13,874 bases of DNA from Bacillota bacterium (GTDB taxonomy: Bacteria; Bacillota; Clostridia; Clostridiales; Clostridiaceae), in assembly GCA_023440105.1 (NCBI GenBank), contig JAEXSY010000063.1:1-13874 (forward strand), read 5' to 3'. Made by a program: the position numbers and the translations under genes. How positions within the stretch are numbered: position 1 is the first letter of the stretch; each line of letters starts with the position of its first letter. The notes below the pieces were generated by a model. The model was not told the origin of the DNA and did no database searches. It saw nothing but the letters and a program-made list of their open reading frames with translations. Shown here one piece after another: positions 5,750-13,165 of the stretch.

Positions 5750-8212
5750 CTATTCTGCCCTCCTTTCATCCTTGTACCTCTCCACCCATAGCCACATCAA
5801 AGCAGCCTCCATGATTAGCACTCCACTGGTTGTGTAATAATTAGTTCCCCTACCGCCGGTTTCAGGCAGTGTGTAATCATCACCAGAAGTTTCATCTTTG
5901 GTATTTGTGATTGTTACGGAACCATCTTTAGTTTCATAGCTTGATGTATATCCATCCACCGCAACTTCTTCTACGGTGTATGTATAATAAATCCTGGTGC
6001 CATCGCTGCTTGTCCCGGTCAATGGAAGATCCTCTAGGGTTTCCATCCAATTCACGGCACTGCTCAGTGTCAGTGTCTTGTACAGTTTTTTGTTTTCTTC
6101 ATCACCATCGGCGATCTGATAGACATTCACATTGATGCTCTCCACTGTTATATCTTTTAAATCGGAACCATCTGCAGCAAGCCACATTTTCTTGATACTC
6201 AGAGATGTGGTTTCGACTATAACATCCTTATCGTTGGCTGCCAGGAAAGTTCCGCCAACCTCCACCATAATTCCAGAGAAACCGCTGGGACATTGGCTAG
6301 GCTGGCTCTGGTTTTTATCGGTTCTACCCCAGAAGAAAAATGCACCGTCTTTCATCACATAGCCTGTGGGAGCTTTCGTTTCCACCAGCTTATAGGCAAC
6401 GCTTGCCTCCAGATTGCGGAGCATCACGGTACCTCTTTCGCCGGTTACAAGAGCTTCGGTATTAACCTTAACCCAATCGTTATTCTCCCATTTGTACAGA
6501 TCAAATTCTGCTCCAGCAAGGGTAGTGCCCACGTATCCAGTTTGAATTTTCTGAACGGTGACGTAGTATTCGTTCTCCTCCACGTCCTCATCAGGCTCTG
6601 TGACTGAGCCGCTAAAGTCCGTCCTATGAGATTCAGCATTGACGGTGACAATGTCGGCTACCACCGTACCATTTAAGTTGTGGTTGATGTTCACCGTGGC
6701 ACCAGGAGCAACAATTATTCCGGTCATCAGGTGGGTGTTGATGGTGACGCCATTGGCGTTTATAAAGTTCCAAATCACCTTACCAGCGGAGAACTCTGTA
6801 ACCTCATTTGTTTCCTGTAGCTGACCATCAATCAAGACCCGTGCCTGGGGCATATTGATCTCCGTTACGCCGGCGCAGTCCACATTTATGACTACCGTGC
6901 CCCTAGAGTCCGATTTAAAGCCGTCAATCTGAACATAGCTTTCCAGTTTTTCCTTCAATTGAGTGGCTGTATAGTTTACCACTCCAACACCAGACGGAGT
7001 CGTCAACTCAAGCTTGTTGTAGCCCTTATTCAGGTCCTTGGAAGAGGTATAGATAAAGTTCGCATCGGAATATTCCCCCAGTCTTACGGAAACTTGGCTG
7101 ATCTCATTTCTGACACGATTCAGGTCAATAAATGGTGCAGTTGCGGTATTCCTGTCCTGAATCAGGTTGTAGGGCCTATCGATCTTAGTGCCATTGATGG
7201 AGAAAGCATTTCCATTGTCAACGAAATCAACGGTATTTTCGCTTCCGATGACTAGGATGTGATCGGTGCTGGAAGCACTGGTGCTGCTTACCTGCTTGTA
7301 GTTCTGTACATAACTCAGCTCCCTCGTTAAATTGTTGGTACCAAAATTGCTACCTGCATACAGATTCTTAGCCAGTATATTTCCGTTGGTGTGGGCATTC
7401 AAATATGCCGTATCGAAGGCTACGATATGGAAGCTTCCTGCCGTACCAATAGGATTGTTAGAGTTAAAGTATTGGGAATAATCTGAATCATTAAAGAAAG
7501 CATCCTTTACCTCATTATAGGTCAGGTGGATTGAATGTCTAGTGGTTTCATCCCCTATATATTCTTCTGTCACATCATCAGACGTTGCTTCAAGGCAGGC
7601 CTCTGAATGCAGATGTTCGGTATTTTCGCAGACTAAAACAGACTCGTCATCTGATTGGCTAACTTCAAAACAGCTGTCATCATGAACATGCTCCAAGACT
7701 TCTAAGTACCCACAAGCCAATTGCTCATTTGCGTCAAAGCAGCTTTCAGAGTGTTCATGGGGTATCGCTTCTGTTTTTTCCAGATCGCAGGTATATTCTG
7801 TAGTTTCTTCATAACACTCATCTGTATGGGTATGTGACTTGATATCAGGAAGGGTACAAACCAGTTCATCATCCTGATAGCAATCTCTATTGTGGCTGTG
7901 GATGTAGAAATCCGCATAATCACAAATCAACTTACCTTCTGCGTCATAGCAGTCCGTGATGTGCTCATGAGGCTTAGTTGTACAAACCAGCTGTCTTGTT
8001 GAAAGGACAGCTTCATAACAAGAGGAATCATGCTGATGCTCTTCTATTCCGCATACTAGGTCTTTTTCCATAGTTATGGCAGGCAAAATCAAAGAATAAA
8101 TCGTAAAAAACATCACCATACAGCCCAAAACGCTGATAAGTTTTTGCCATAGTTTTTTCCGTCGGTGCTTCCTATTATATTTTTTAGCATGTTTCATTAA
8201 TTGATAATTCAT
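5750..8212 (-). CDS. Large modular pilus tip adhesin with Cys/His repeats
   Basis: The protein has 820 residues, with GGAAGAG five bases before the ATG at 8212. A long basic N-terminus (KHRRKKLWQK) and hydrophobic stretch (about 25-46) form an extended signal peptide ending ILPAITMEK. Residues 54-206 hold seven repeats of the form C-x(4-9)-HxH-x3-C. Residues about 256-535 match the choice-of-anchor-A domain pattern: FHIVAFDTAYLN, GNILAKNLYAGSNFG, then GIIVAPGATVNI and NGTVVADIVTVNAESH. A SpaA-like domain (about 549-665) carries the E-box YKLVETKAPTGY, and a collagen-binding B-like domain follows (about 670-772). LPETG is at 782-786, then a membrane segment and a charged tail. It is first in the operon, large and multidomain, as expected of a tip adhesin. 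The binding target is unknown. Confidence 0.92.
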   Translation of the reverse strand: MNYQLMKHAKKYNRKHRRKKLWQKLISVLGCMVMFFTIYSLILPAITMEKDLVCGIEEHQHDSSCYEAVLSTRQLVCTTKPHEHITDCYDAEGKLICDYADFYIHSHNRDCYQDDELVCTLPDIKSHTHTDECYEETTEYTCDLEKTEAIPHEHSESCFDANEQLACGYLEVLEHVHDDSCFEVSQSDDESVLVCENTEHLHSEACLEATSDDVTEEYIGDETTRHSIHLTYNEVKDAFFNDSDYSQYFNSNNPIGTAGSFHIVAFDTAYLNAHTNGNILAKNLYAGSNFGTNNLTRELSYVQNYKQVSSTSASSTDHILVIGSENTVDFVDNGNAFSINGTKIDRPYNLIQDRNTATAPFIDLNRVRNEISQVSVRLGEYSDANFIYTSSKDLNKGYNKLELTTPSGVGVVNYTATQLKEKLESYVQIDGFKSDSRGTVVINVDCAGVTEINMPQARVLIDGQLQETNEVTEFSAGKVIWNFINANGVTINTHLMTGIIVAPGATVNINHNLNGTVVADIVTVNAESHRTDFSGSVTEPDEDVEENEYYVTVQKIQTGYVGTTLAGAEFDLYKWENNDWVKVNTEALVTGERGTVMLRNLEASVAYKLVETKAPTGYVMKDGAFFFWGRTDKNQSQPSQCPSGFSGIMVEVGGTFLAANDKDVIVETTSLSIKKMWLAADGSDLKDITVESINVNVYQIADGDEENKKLYKTLTLSSAVNWMETLEDLPLTGTSSDGTRIYYTYTVEEVAVDGYTSSYETKDGSVTITNTKDETSGDDYTLPETGGRGTNYYTTSGVLIMEAALMWLWVERYKDERRAE
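7595..8053 (-). repeat. Seven Cys-His repeats encoded within the tip adhesin
   Basis: The encoded units run C54-C65, C77-C88, C97-C111, C119-C133, C142-C158, C167-C181 and C195-C206. Each has a central His-x-His exactly three residues before the second Cys, usually followed by an aromatic residue (CY or CF; the last is CL). The gap between the first Cys and the His pair is 4, 4, 7, 7, 9, 7 and 4 residues. The DNA is diverged, so this is an old protein-level repeat rather than a recent duplication. Metal binding or disulfide pairing is an inference. Confidence 0.9.
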
Positions 8213-8344
8213 AAATACTCTTCCTTTCGATGCTTAATAAAAAGTTTCGAAATTAAAAATAGACCATTCATAAAATATAATTTTACCAACGATCTGATCC
8301 ATACCACTCAATAAACAAAGCTACTGTGGCCGTATACAGAGTTT

Positions 8345-8385
8345 TTCGACTATTTAACATCTAATTGTTTGACAAAATTCGACTA
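8345..8385. repeat. Direct repeat TTCGACTA, 33-bp period
   Basis: TTCGACTA occurs at 8345-8352 and again at 8378-8385. The spacing of 33 bp is close to three helical turns. The second copy lies at the expected start point of the pilus transcript and the first lies in its leader. It could be a regulator site or chance. Confidence 0.3.
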
Positions 8386-8396
8386 GATATTATACC
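8369..8396 (+). promoter_or_regulatory. Candidate promoter of the lipoprotein gene
   Basis: A perfect TTGACA (8369-8374) is followed after 16 bp by TATACC (8391-8396) on the plus strand. It overlaps the candidate pilus promoter head to head, so the two would compete for polymerase. The leader to the ATG at 8545 would be about 140 bases. An A+T-rich stretch around 8504-8516 offers an alternative -10 nearer the gene. Confidence 0.35.
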
Positions 8397-8418
8397 ATTA
8401 TACATAAGTATTTTAAAA
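8390..8418 (-). promoter_or_regulatory. Candidate promoter of the pilus operon
   Basis: On the minus strand TATAAT (8390-8395) has the poor -35 hexamer TTTTAA (8413-8418) 17 bp upstream. A second overlapping TATAAT lies eight bases further upstream. The weak -35 suggests activator dependence or weak basal expression. A start near 8383 would give a leader of about 170 bases before the adhesin ATG. Confidence 0.45.
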
Positions 8419-8424
8419 AATACT
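8407..8424. repeat. 18-bp palindrome over the pilus promoter -35
   Basis: AGTATTTTAAAAAATACT has perfect 8-bp arms around a central AA. It covers the -35 position of the candidate pilus promoter and lies just downstream of the candidate plus-strand promoter, as expected of an operator. A+T-rich palindromes also arise by chance. Confidence 0.45.
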
Positions 8425-8544
8425 AGTACTATTATCTTTTCTATGGATGTATCGTCTATAAAAATAAGATGCTACAAAAATAACTAATATGATTTTTTAA
8501 TCGTATATATTATATAGACATATAACCAGAAAGGAAGTAATGCA

Positions 8545-8979
8545 ATGAATAAATTAACTACAGCACTAATTATCTCAGCATCGGTATTTGTCTTAGGTGG
8601 CTGTGCTGTGAACGAAGATGTGAATCCTGGTCCTAAGCAAAACTTCCAAAGTGAGGATACCTCAAATAACAATGAGGCTGCAGCTCTTACAGAAGAGGAA
8701 ATAACAGAGGTTTTATATGACAAGCTAGGAACAGAAGATCCTGAAACTGGCTTTACCTACAGCTTTTCTATAGTAGGAGAGGTTATGATAGAAGAAGAGC
8801 CTTATTATTATGGTCGCTGGTCATGGCTTGTAGAGGATGAAAAAGGTCAACCTTCCAACCTATCACTTCTTTCAGAATTCTTCATATCTCAGGATGGAGA
8901 AAAGATGTATACTGGAACCTATGATCAAGAAGAAGAAAAGGTTATCCTAGACGATGGAGAAAACTTTTTTGAAAAATAA
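8545..8979 (+). CDS. Small lipoprotein of unknown function
   Basis: The protein has 144 residues. AAGGAAG at 8531-8537 lies seven bases before the ATG. A short lysine-containing start and hydrophobic stretch end in the lipobox LGGC, with Cys20 the predicted lipidated residue, so the mature protein should be tethered to the outer face of the membrane. A disordered Asn/Glu/Ser-rich linker (about 21-48) precedes an acidic domain of about 95 residues. That domain contains EEEITEVLYDKLG, FTYSFSIVGEVMIEEEPYYYGRWSWLVED and a C-terminal DGEKMYTGTYDQEEEKVILDD. The aromatic-rich YYYGRW segment and the regular strand pattern suggest a small beta-rich fold. I do not recognise a family. It is transcribed away from the pilus operon and ends with its own terminator, so it is a single-gene unit. 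Confidence 0.88.
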   Translation: MNKLTTALIISASVFVLGGCAVNEDVNPGPKQNFQSEDTSNNNEAAALTEEEITEVLYDKLGTEDPETGFTYSFSIVGEVMIEEEPYYYGRWSWLVEDEKGQPSNLSLLSEFFISQDGEKMYTGTYDQEEEKVILDDGENFFEK

Positions 8980-8986
8980 TTAATTA

Positions 8987-9032
8987 AGGGCTTCATCTAT
9001 TGATTATTAAGAAAACCTTAGATGAAAGCCCT
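8987..9032. terminator. Strong intrinsic terminator after the lipoprotein gene
   Basis: AGGGCTTCATCTA (8987-8999) pairs with TAGATGAAAGCCCT (9019-9032), 13 pairs with one bulged A, and is followed on the plus strand by TTTTATTTATTT. On the minus strand the hairpin is followed by TTAATTAATTATTTTT, so it may also terminate the convergent ABC exporter transcript. Confidence 0.88.
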
Positions 9033-9078
9033 TTTATTTATTTATATAAGCTTTAAATATAATCTAAAAGTAAAGTAA

Positions 9079-9849
9079 TCACCTAACAACTCTTCTATCT
9101 CTATAAAGGGATAATATTAAAATAATACATGAGATAGCTCCTATAAATATAAAGGATTGAATTAGTGGTACAAAATTATAGCTGCCCTTCTGCCAAAAAT
9201 CTATAAAATCACTGCTTACATAAGTTATAGGAAGAGTATAGGCTACCGCCTTCAATGCCTTAGGAAGATTATCTGTTGAAATTCCCATCATGCCACAAAG
9301 AATCATAATTCCAAAATATAAAACCATTGCGACACTATAGGTTGGCCCAAACTTTTTAAAAATATTGGATATGCCATGGGATAATATAAAGAATATCATA
9401 CCTAAAAGGTATAAGCATAATATCAAAATTAGTGCAGAGCTTACTCTTGGAACTTGTATATCTAAAACTATAAAACCAAAAATACTATAAATAATAAAGG
9501 ATATAGTCATAACAATATTTTGTGCAATTATTTTAGCTATGATTAAGCTTTTCTCGCTGATTCCAAATAATCTCATACGTATAGGTATTTCATTTTCTAT
9601 TTCTTGAGAATAGGTTGCTGCATAGCCGAGGAATATTATAGCCATGGGCATAACCAAGCTCATTGAAATAAAAACATCTGTATTTGCCTGCTTGACCATA
9701 TTCTCAGGAACCTGTGAAGCTAATCCTCTTGTTATTATAAAGGACATAACAACAGGAAATACCACACCAAATATAGTTATAAAAGGATTTCCCATAACAT
9801 TTCTTATTTCATATAAAATAAGACTTAAGATACTGCTCCTAGCTTTCAT
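9079..9849 (-). CDS. ABC-2 type transporter permease
   Basis: The protein has 256 residues. I chose the ATG at 9849 because AAGGAGG lies eight to ten bases upstream; the frame extends to 9897, but that would overlap the ATPase gene. It is an integral membrane protein with about six hydrophobic segments: near 22-40 (FITIFGVVFPVVMSFIIT), 63-80, 107-128, 137-158, 173-193 and 229-249. The pattern, with an amphipathic start (LILYEIRNVMGNP) and the conserved EIENEIPIRMRLFGIS loop after the second segment, is that of ABC-2 exporters of drugs, peptides or lipids. It follows the ATPase by 13 bases and must be its membrane partner. The substrate cannot be read from the sequence; linkage to a two-component system suggests a cell-envelope-active compound. 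Confidence 0.88.
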   Translation of the reverse strand: MKARSSILSLILYEIRNVMGNPFITIFGVVFPVVMSFIITRGLASQVPENMVKQANTDVFISMSLVMPMAIIFLGYAATYSQEIENEIPIRMRLFGISEKSLIIAKIIAQNIVMTISFIIYSIFGFIVLDIQVPRVSSALILILCLYLLGMIFFILSHGISNIFKKFGPTYSVAMVLYFGIMILCGMMGISTDNLPKALKAVAYTLPITYVSSDFIDFWQKGSYNFVPLIQSFIFIGAISCIILILSLYRDRRVVR

Positions 9850-9862
9850 ATCATTCTCCTCC

Positions 9863-10735
9863 TTACTGTAACTTTTTATAATAGCTTGTCTTTGCATTAA
9901 TTGACATAATCTCTATATCACTGTTGCTTCTTTTAAAATTAATATTATTATTTATTAGAATAGAAGTGATTTTCTCTTCCACATCCTTATTTTTGCAGGA
10001 TAGGGCAATTAAATGTCCTGGCGCCTCTAGTTTTGGAAACATAGAGGTAAGCCTTTCATTGCTTTCATTATTATCTATGGTTATAATTGCATTTCCACAG
10101 TATTTTTTAAATAGCTCTTCTTTTTCTCCAAAGGCTATTACCCTTCCTTCATCCAGAAGCAAAATTTTATCAGCTAATTGTTCTAGTTCATCATAATAAT
10201 GAGATACCACGCAGAGAGCAGTATTTTTATTACTATACCACTGAACCAGCTTCTCCATAAGCTTCTGGCGAGTTTCAAAATCAAGACCTGATGTGACTTC
10301 ATCAAAAAAGGTCAGGGGTGCCTCCTGAAGCATAACCATTATAATAGTAAGCCTCTGCTTCTGTCCTCCTGAAAGAGCTGAATATTTCTTCTTCAGGCAT
10401 TGCTCAAAGTCAAAAAAGCTTATAAGCTCCTGAAGCCTTTTATCCTTTTTTATCTTTGTATCTAATATGGTTTCCATAATATATTTCACAGCCATGGTAT
10501 TCACATATTTATTATGCTGCATGTGAACTGCCATTTCTTCTGGTTTAAGCTTTGTACTTATACTTCCCTTATAATCAGTAAGCCCAAGTATAGATTTAAC
10601 GAAGGTTGTCTTACCTGCTCCGTTAGAGCCTATTATGCCAATCCTATCTCCTTCATTGAAAACAATGGGCTCATCAATCTTAAGTGCTATTTGCTTTCCA
10701 TAGCGGACCTCCAAATTTTTAATTGTAAGCAGCAT
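9863..10735 (-). CDS. ABC transporter ATP-binding protein of the exporter
   Basis: The protein has 290 residues; GGGAG lies ten bases before the ATG at 10735. It supplies ATP hydrolysis for the adjacent permease. Motifs in order are Walker A GSNGAGKTT (36-44), Q-loop Gln73, signature LSGGQKQRL (121-129), Walker B LTFFDE (141-146), D-loop SGLD and switch His179 (VVSHYYDEL). A C-terminal extension of about 75 residues (from about 216) has a small alpha/beta pattern often seen in single-domain drug-exporter ATPases. The gene has its own candidate promoter with a regulator box, so it forms a two-gene operon with the permease, although readthrough from the kinase gene is possible because I see no terminator between them. 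Confidence 0.93.
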   Translation of the reverse strand: MLLTIKNLEVRYGKQIALKIDEPIVFNEGDRIGIIGSNGAGKTTFVKSILGLTDYKGSISTKLKPEEMAVHMQHNKYVNTMAVKYIMETILDTKIKKDKRLQELISFFDFEQCLKKKYSALSGGQKQRLTIIMVMLQEAPLTFFDEVTSGLDFETRQKLMEKLVQWYSNKNTALCVVSHYYDELEQLADKILLLDEGRVIAFGEKEELFKKYCGNAIITIDNNESNERLTSMFPKLEAPGHLIALSCKNKDVEEKITSILINNNINFKRSNSDIEIMSINAKTSYYKKLQ

Positions 10736-10765
10736 CTATAAATCACTCCCTCTCTCATTAAGTAA

Positions 10766-10797
10766 ATTATATCAACTTGAGATGAATTTCCTATGAA
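10766..10797 (-). promoter_or_regulatory. Exporter promoter with TTCAT direct-repeat regulator box
   Basis: On the minus strand TTCATAGGAAATTCAT (10782-10797) is followed after 10 bp by TATAAT (10766-10771), which carries the extended -10 TGA just before it. The two TTCAT half-sites are 11 bp apart, one helical turn, and occupy the -35 region. The same element at the same spacing precedes the response regulator gene. This is the architecture of an OmpR-family activated promoter; direct pentamer repeats six bases apart are also known for the lantibiotic regulator SpaR. Confidence 0.75.
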
Positions 10798-10850
10798 GCT
10801 TGTATGCACATGTTATGTGAATAAAAAGAAGCTCTGTGAATCTAAACTGG

Positions 10851-12407
10851 TCAATTGAAAATAAGCTCCGCCTGTACGCCACCAGAAAAATTATCAACTT
10901 TAATCTCACAATCTAGGAGCTTTCCATAATAAGAAGCTATATAAAGCCCCAGACCATGTCCCTTTTCCTTACTGCTGCCGCTAACAAAGGGTTCATAGAT
11001 ATGCTGAAGTAGCTCTTCTTCAATATATGCTCCATAATTTCTTAGGTATAGCTGCCTTTCTTTAAAGATAATTTCAATTGTCTCCCCTTTGGGTGTATAT
11101 GAAACTGCATTACATAATAAATTATCTATTATCTTCTTAAGGATCTCTCTATCGGTTTCTATATATCCCATAGCACCTTGAATCTTTACAGATAACCCCT
11201 TATCCTTTATTTGAATATTATAGCTCTCTAAGGACTTCTGAAGAATTTCTCTTAAGTCAACAGCCTCTATCTTAAGATTATCAGCACAGTGATTTAAATA
11301 TAAAATATCATCAACAATCCTCCTCATAGATTGCAGCTGCTCCTTAACCTTAGGAAGATATTCCTTTGTATTTTTATATTTACCTATTTCATTTATCATG
11401 CCTTCTATCAATAATAATGCTGCAGTTATTGGTGTTTTTAATTGATGAGAGGAAGCCCGTAGGAATACCTCCTGCCTTTTATTTTCTTCTGATAATGCTC
11501 TATTCTTTCTTTCTAACTCCTTATAATTCTCCCTAAGCCTTTCATAAAGTTCATTAAGATTTCTTCCAAGCTGAGCTATCTCGTCCTTCCCTTCTATATT
11601 TAATGGTTCTAATTCTAGATTGTTTGATTCTTTTACGGAATCTGCATAGGTGGCAAGGTCAATAATAGGATTTACTATACCATTAGAAAATACCTTAGAA
11701 AATATAAGTACTAGCAAAAATACCACTGCTGCTATCATCGGCAGGCTACCCAGTATTACTGGCCTTATCTCGTCAATTTGTGGTGTCATAATAGGAAGCA
11801 ATGAAATTATAAAAGAATCATCTCCTTTACCCATTGCTATATAGGATGTATAATTATTGCCCTCATCTTGTGTACTAGTTTCAAATACCATCAGTGAATC
11901 TGATACCCTGTGTACTTTTGAACTACCTTCCTTAAAGCTATCCTGAGCATCCTTACCACTAAAGTTAAATTCTAAAGGGTAGTCCTTTAATATATCCTCA
12001 GGTAATAATTTTTCCTTAATTAATGAAAGATCAATGGATTCCTCTGAGAGCTCATCAAGTCTTTCATAGTCAGATAAATAGTATCTAATTTCATCTATCA
12101 CTTCTCTTAGCTTTTCATCCTTAATTGTTACATCACTTTTAAAAAACTTCCCCGTTATATGAAGGGTGTCACCCTGACCTGGTATCTCTAATGTCAGGGA
12201 ACCAGTAGGATTTTTCACAGGGAGATTATCATAACTTTTATCTTTTATATATCCCTTATGCACAGCTATAATAGATTCATAATTGCTTTTTTCCATGTGG
12301 TCTACATATAAGGAAGGAAGCATGAGGGTAAAATAACCTACAACTAAAGCCACCATAATAAGTGAAATTATCATGCTATATAAAAATGTTTTTTTATTTA
12401 ATCCCAA
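10851..12407 (-). CDS. Sensor histidine kinase
   Basis: The protein has 518 residues. The start is a TTG at 12407 with AGGAGG ten bases upstream, inside the end of the regulator gene; the next ATG would cut into the first membrane segment. Membrane segment 1 (about 8-33) and segment 2 (about 216-238) flank an extracellular sensor of about 180 residues, rich in Asp, Glu, Lys and Ser and with no family I recognise. A HAMP-like linker (about 239-293) and coiled coil lead to the H-box ASSHQLKTPI with phospho-acceptor His321. The ATP-binding domain has the N-box IIDNLLCNAVSYTP (Asn433) and G2 box GHGLGL (483-488). The G1 box is degenerate, LRNYGAYI in place of an Asp-x-Gly motif. It should phosphorylate the adjacent response regulator. 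Confidence 0.92.
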   Translation of the reverse strand: MGLNKKTFLYSMIISLIMVALVVGYFTLMLPSLYVDHMEKSNYESIIAVHKGYIKDKSYDNLPVKNPTGSLTLEIPGQGDTLHITGKFFKSDVTIKDEKLREVIDEIRYYLSDYERLDELSEESIDLSLIKEKLLPEDILKDYPLEFNFSGKDAQDSFKEGSSKVHRVSDSLMVFETSTQDEGNNYTSYIAMGKGDDSFIISLLPIMTPQIDEIRPVILGSLPMIAAVVFLLVLIFSKVFSNGIVNPIIDLATYADSVKESNNLELEPLNIEGKDEIAQLGRNLNELYERLRENYKELERKNRALSEENKRQEVFLRASSHQLKTPITAALLLIEGMINEIGKYKNTKEYLPKVKEQLQSMRRIVDDILYLNHCADNLKIEAVDLREILQKSLESYNIQIKDKGLSVKIQGAMGYIETDREILKKIIDNLLCNAVSYTPKGETIEIIFKERQLYLRNYGAYIEEELLQHIYEPFVSGSSKEKGHGLGLYIASYYGKLLDCEIKVDNFSGGVQAELIFN

Positions 12408-12412
12408 CTTAT

Positions 12413-13078
12413 CTATGCCTCCTTATTGAACTGATAACCTACTCCAATTACAGTTTTTATATAATTTTTAGGCAGCTTCTTCCTTAAATTCTTCACATGG
12501 GCATCAATGATCCGGTCATTTCCGATATAGTCCTCATTAAAAATCCTAAGAATCAACTGTTCTCTAGTAAAAGCTCTGCTAGGCTCTTTTGCTAAAGCCT
12601 GAAGCAATAAAAATTCACTTAAGGTAAGGTCTAAGGGGGTTCCATCATAAAAGGCTTGATATGCTTCCTGATGAATAGATAAGCCCTCTTCTAATTTCTT
12701 ATTCTGCTCCTGCCATTTTACTCTTCTTAATATCGTTTCCATCCGCTTTAAAAGGATGATTGGAGATACAGGCTTAATCACATAATCGTCAGCAAAGAGA
12801 TTAAAAGCCTTTACCTGGGTCTTCTCATCCTCCAGAGCCGTGAGCATAATAGTTGCCATCCCCGCTCTAGTCTCTTTTATATATTGAAGCACCTCTAACC
12901 CACTGACACCAGGCACCATAATATCTAATACTGCTATATCAAATTCCTGTGTTTCCAGCAATCTTAGTGCCTCTTGTCCATCGCTGGCTGGAATCACAAT
13001 ATAATCCTTCATCTTCATATATTCAGTTAAAACCTCTAAAATAGTAGGTTCATCCTCTAAAAATAACACCTTAGTCAT
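12413..13078 (-). CDS. OmpR-family response regulator
   Basis: The protein has 221 residues, with a G-rich ribosome binding site (GGGGGTGG) just before the ATG at 13078. The receiver domain (1-118) has acidic pocket residues Glu8, Asp9 and Glu10, phospho-acceptor Asp52 in LDIMVPG, Thr80 and Lys102 in VIKPVSP, all intact. The winged-helix DNA-binding domain (about 128-219) shows LTLSEFLLLQALAKEPSRAFTREQL, the recognition-helix region DRIIDAHVKNLRKKL and the closing IKTVIGVGYQF. It is five bases upstream of the kinase gene and cotranscribed. The shared TTCAT boxes at its own promoter and at the exporter promoter are its likely targets, so autoregulation is probable. Confidence 0.95.
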   Translation of the reverse strand: MTKVLFLEDEPTILEVLTEYMKMKDYIVIPASDGQEALRLLETQEFDIAVLDIMVPGVSGLEVLQYIKETRAGMATIMLTALEDEKTQVKAFNLFADDYVIKPVSPIILLKRMETILRRVKWQEQNKKLEEGLSIHQEAYQAFYDGTPLDLTLSEFLLLQALAKEPSRAFTREQLILRIFNEDYIGNDRIIDAHVKNLRKKLPKNYIKTVIGVGYQFNKEA

Positions 13079-13165
13079 AAAGCCACCCCCCTAACTTAAC
13101 TCATAGCTACAACCTCTTAATTACAATAACTGTATTTTAATCAATTAATTTGTATTTCAACTTAA

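Larger units (their letters stand above)
8213..8544. promoter_or_regulatory. Divergent intergenic regulatory region, no gene
   Basis: These 332 A+T-rich bases separate the divergently transcribed adhesin and lipoprotein genes. I see no coding frame, tRNA or recognisable riboswitch in it. It contains a TATAAT element on the minus strand, a TTGACA element on the plus strand, an 18-bp palindrome and an 8-bp direct repeat, each listed separately. The adhesin ribosome binding site is at 8218-8224 and the lipoprotein site (AAGGAAG) is at 8531-8537. Confidence 0.7.

Noticed and set aside
6293..6607. 104-codon plus-strand open frame inside the adhesin gene
   Set aside because: It is an antisense shadow of the SpaA-like domain coding region, with no start signal.
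8213..8383. Possible riboswitch in the adhesin leader, such as a cyclic-di-GMP aptamer
   Set aside because: None of the conserved aptamer sequences I know is present, and no long G+C-rich pairing is visible.
10803..10816. CACATAACATGTG hairpin after the kinase gene
   Set aside because: It has only five pairs and no following U tract on the minus strand, so it is not a terminator.
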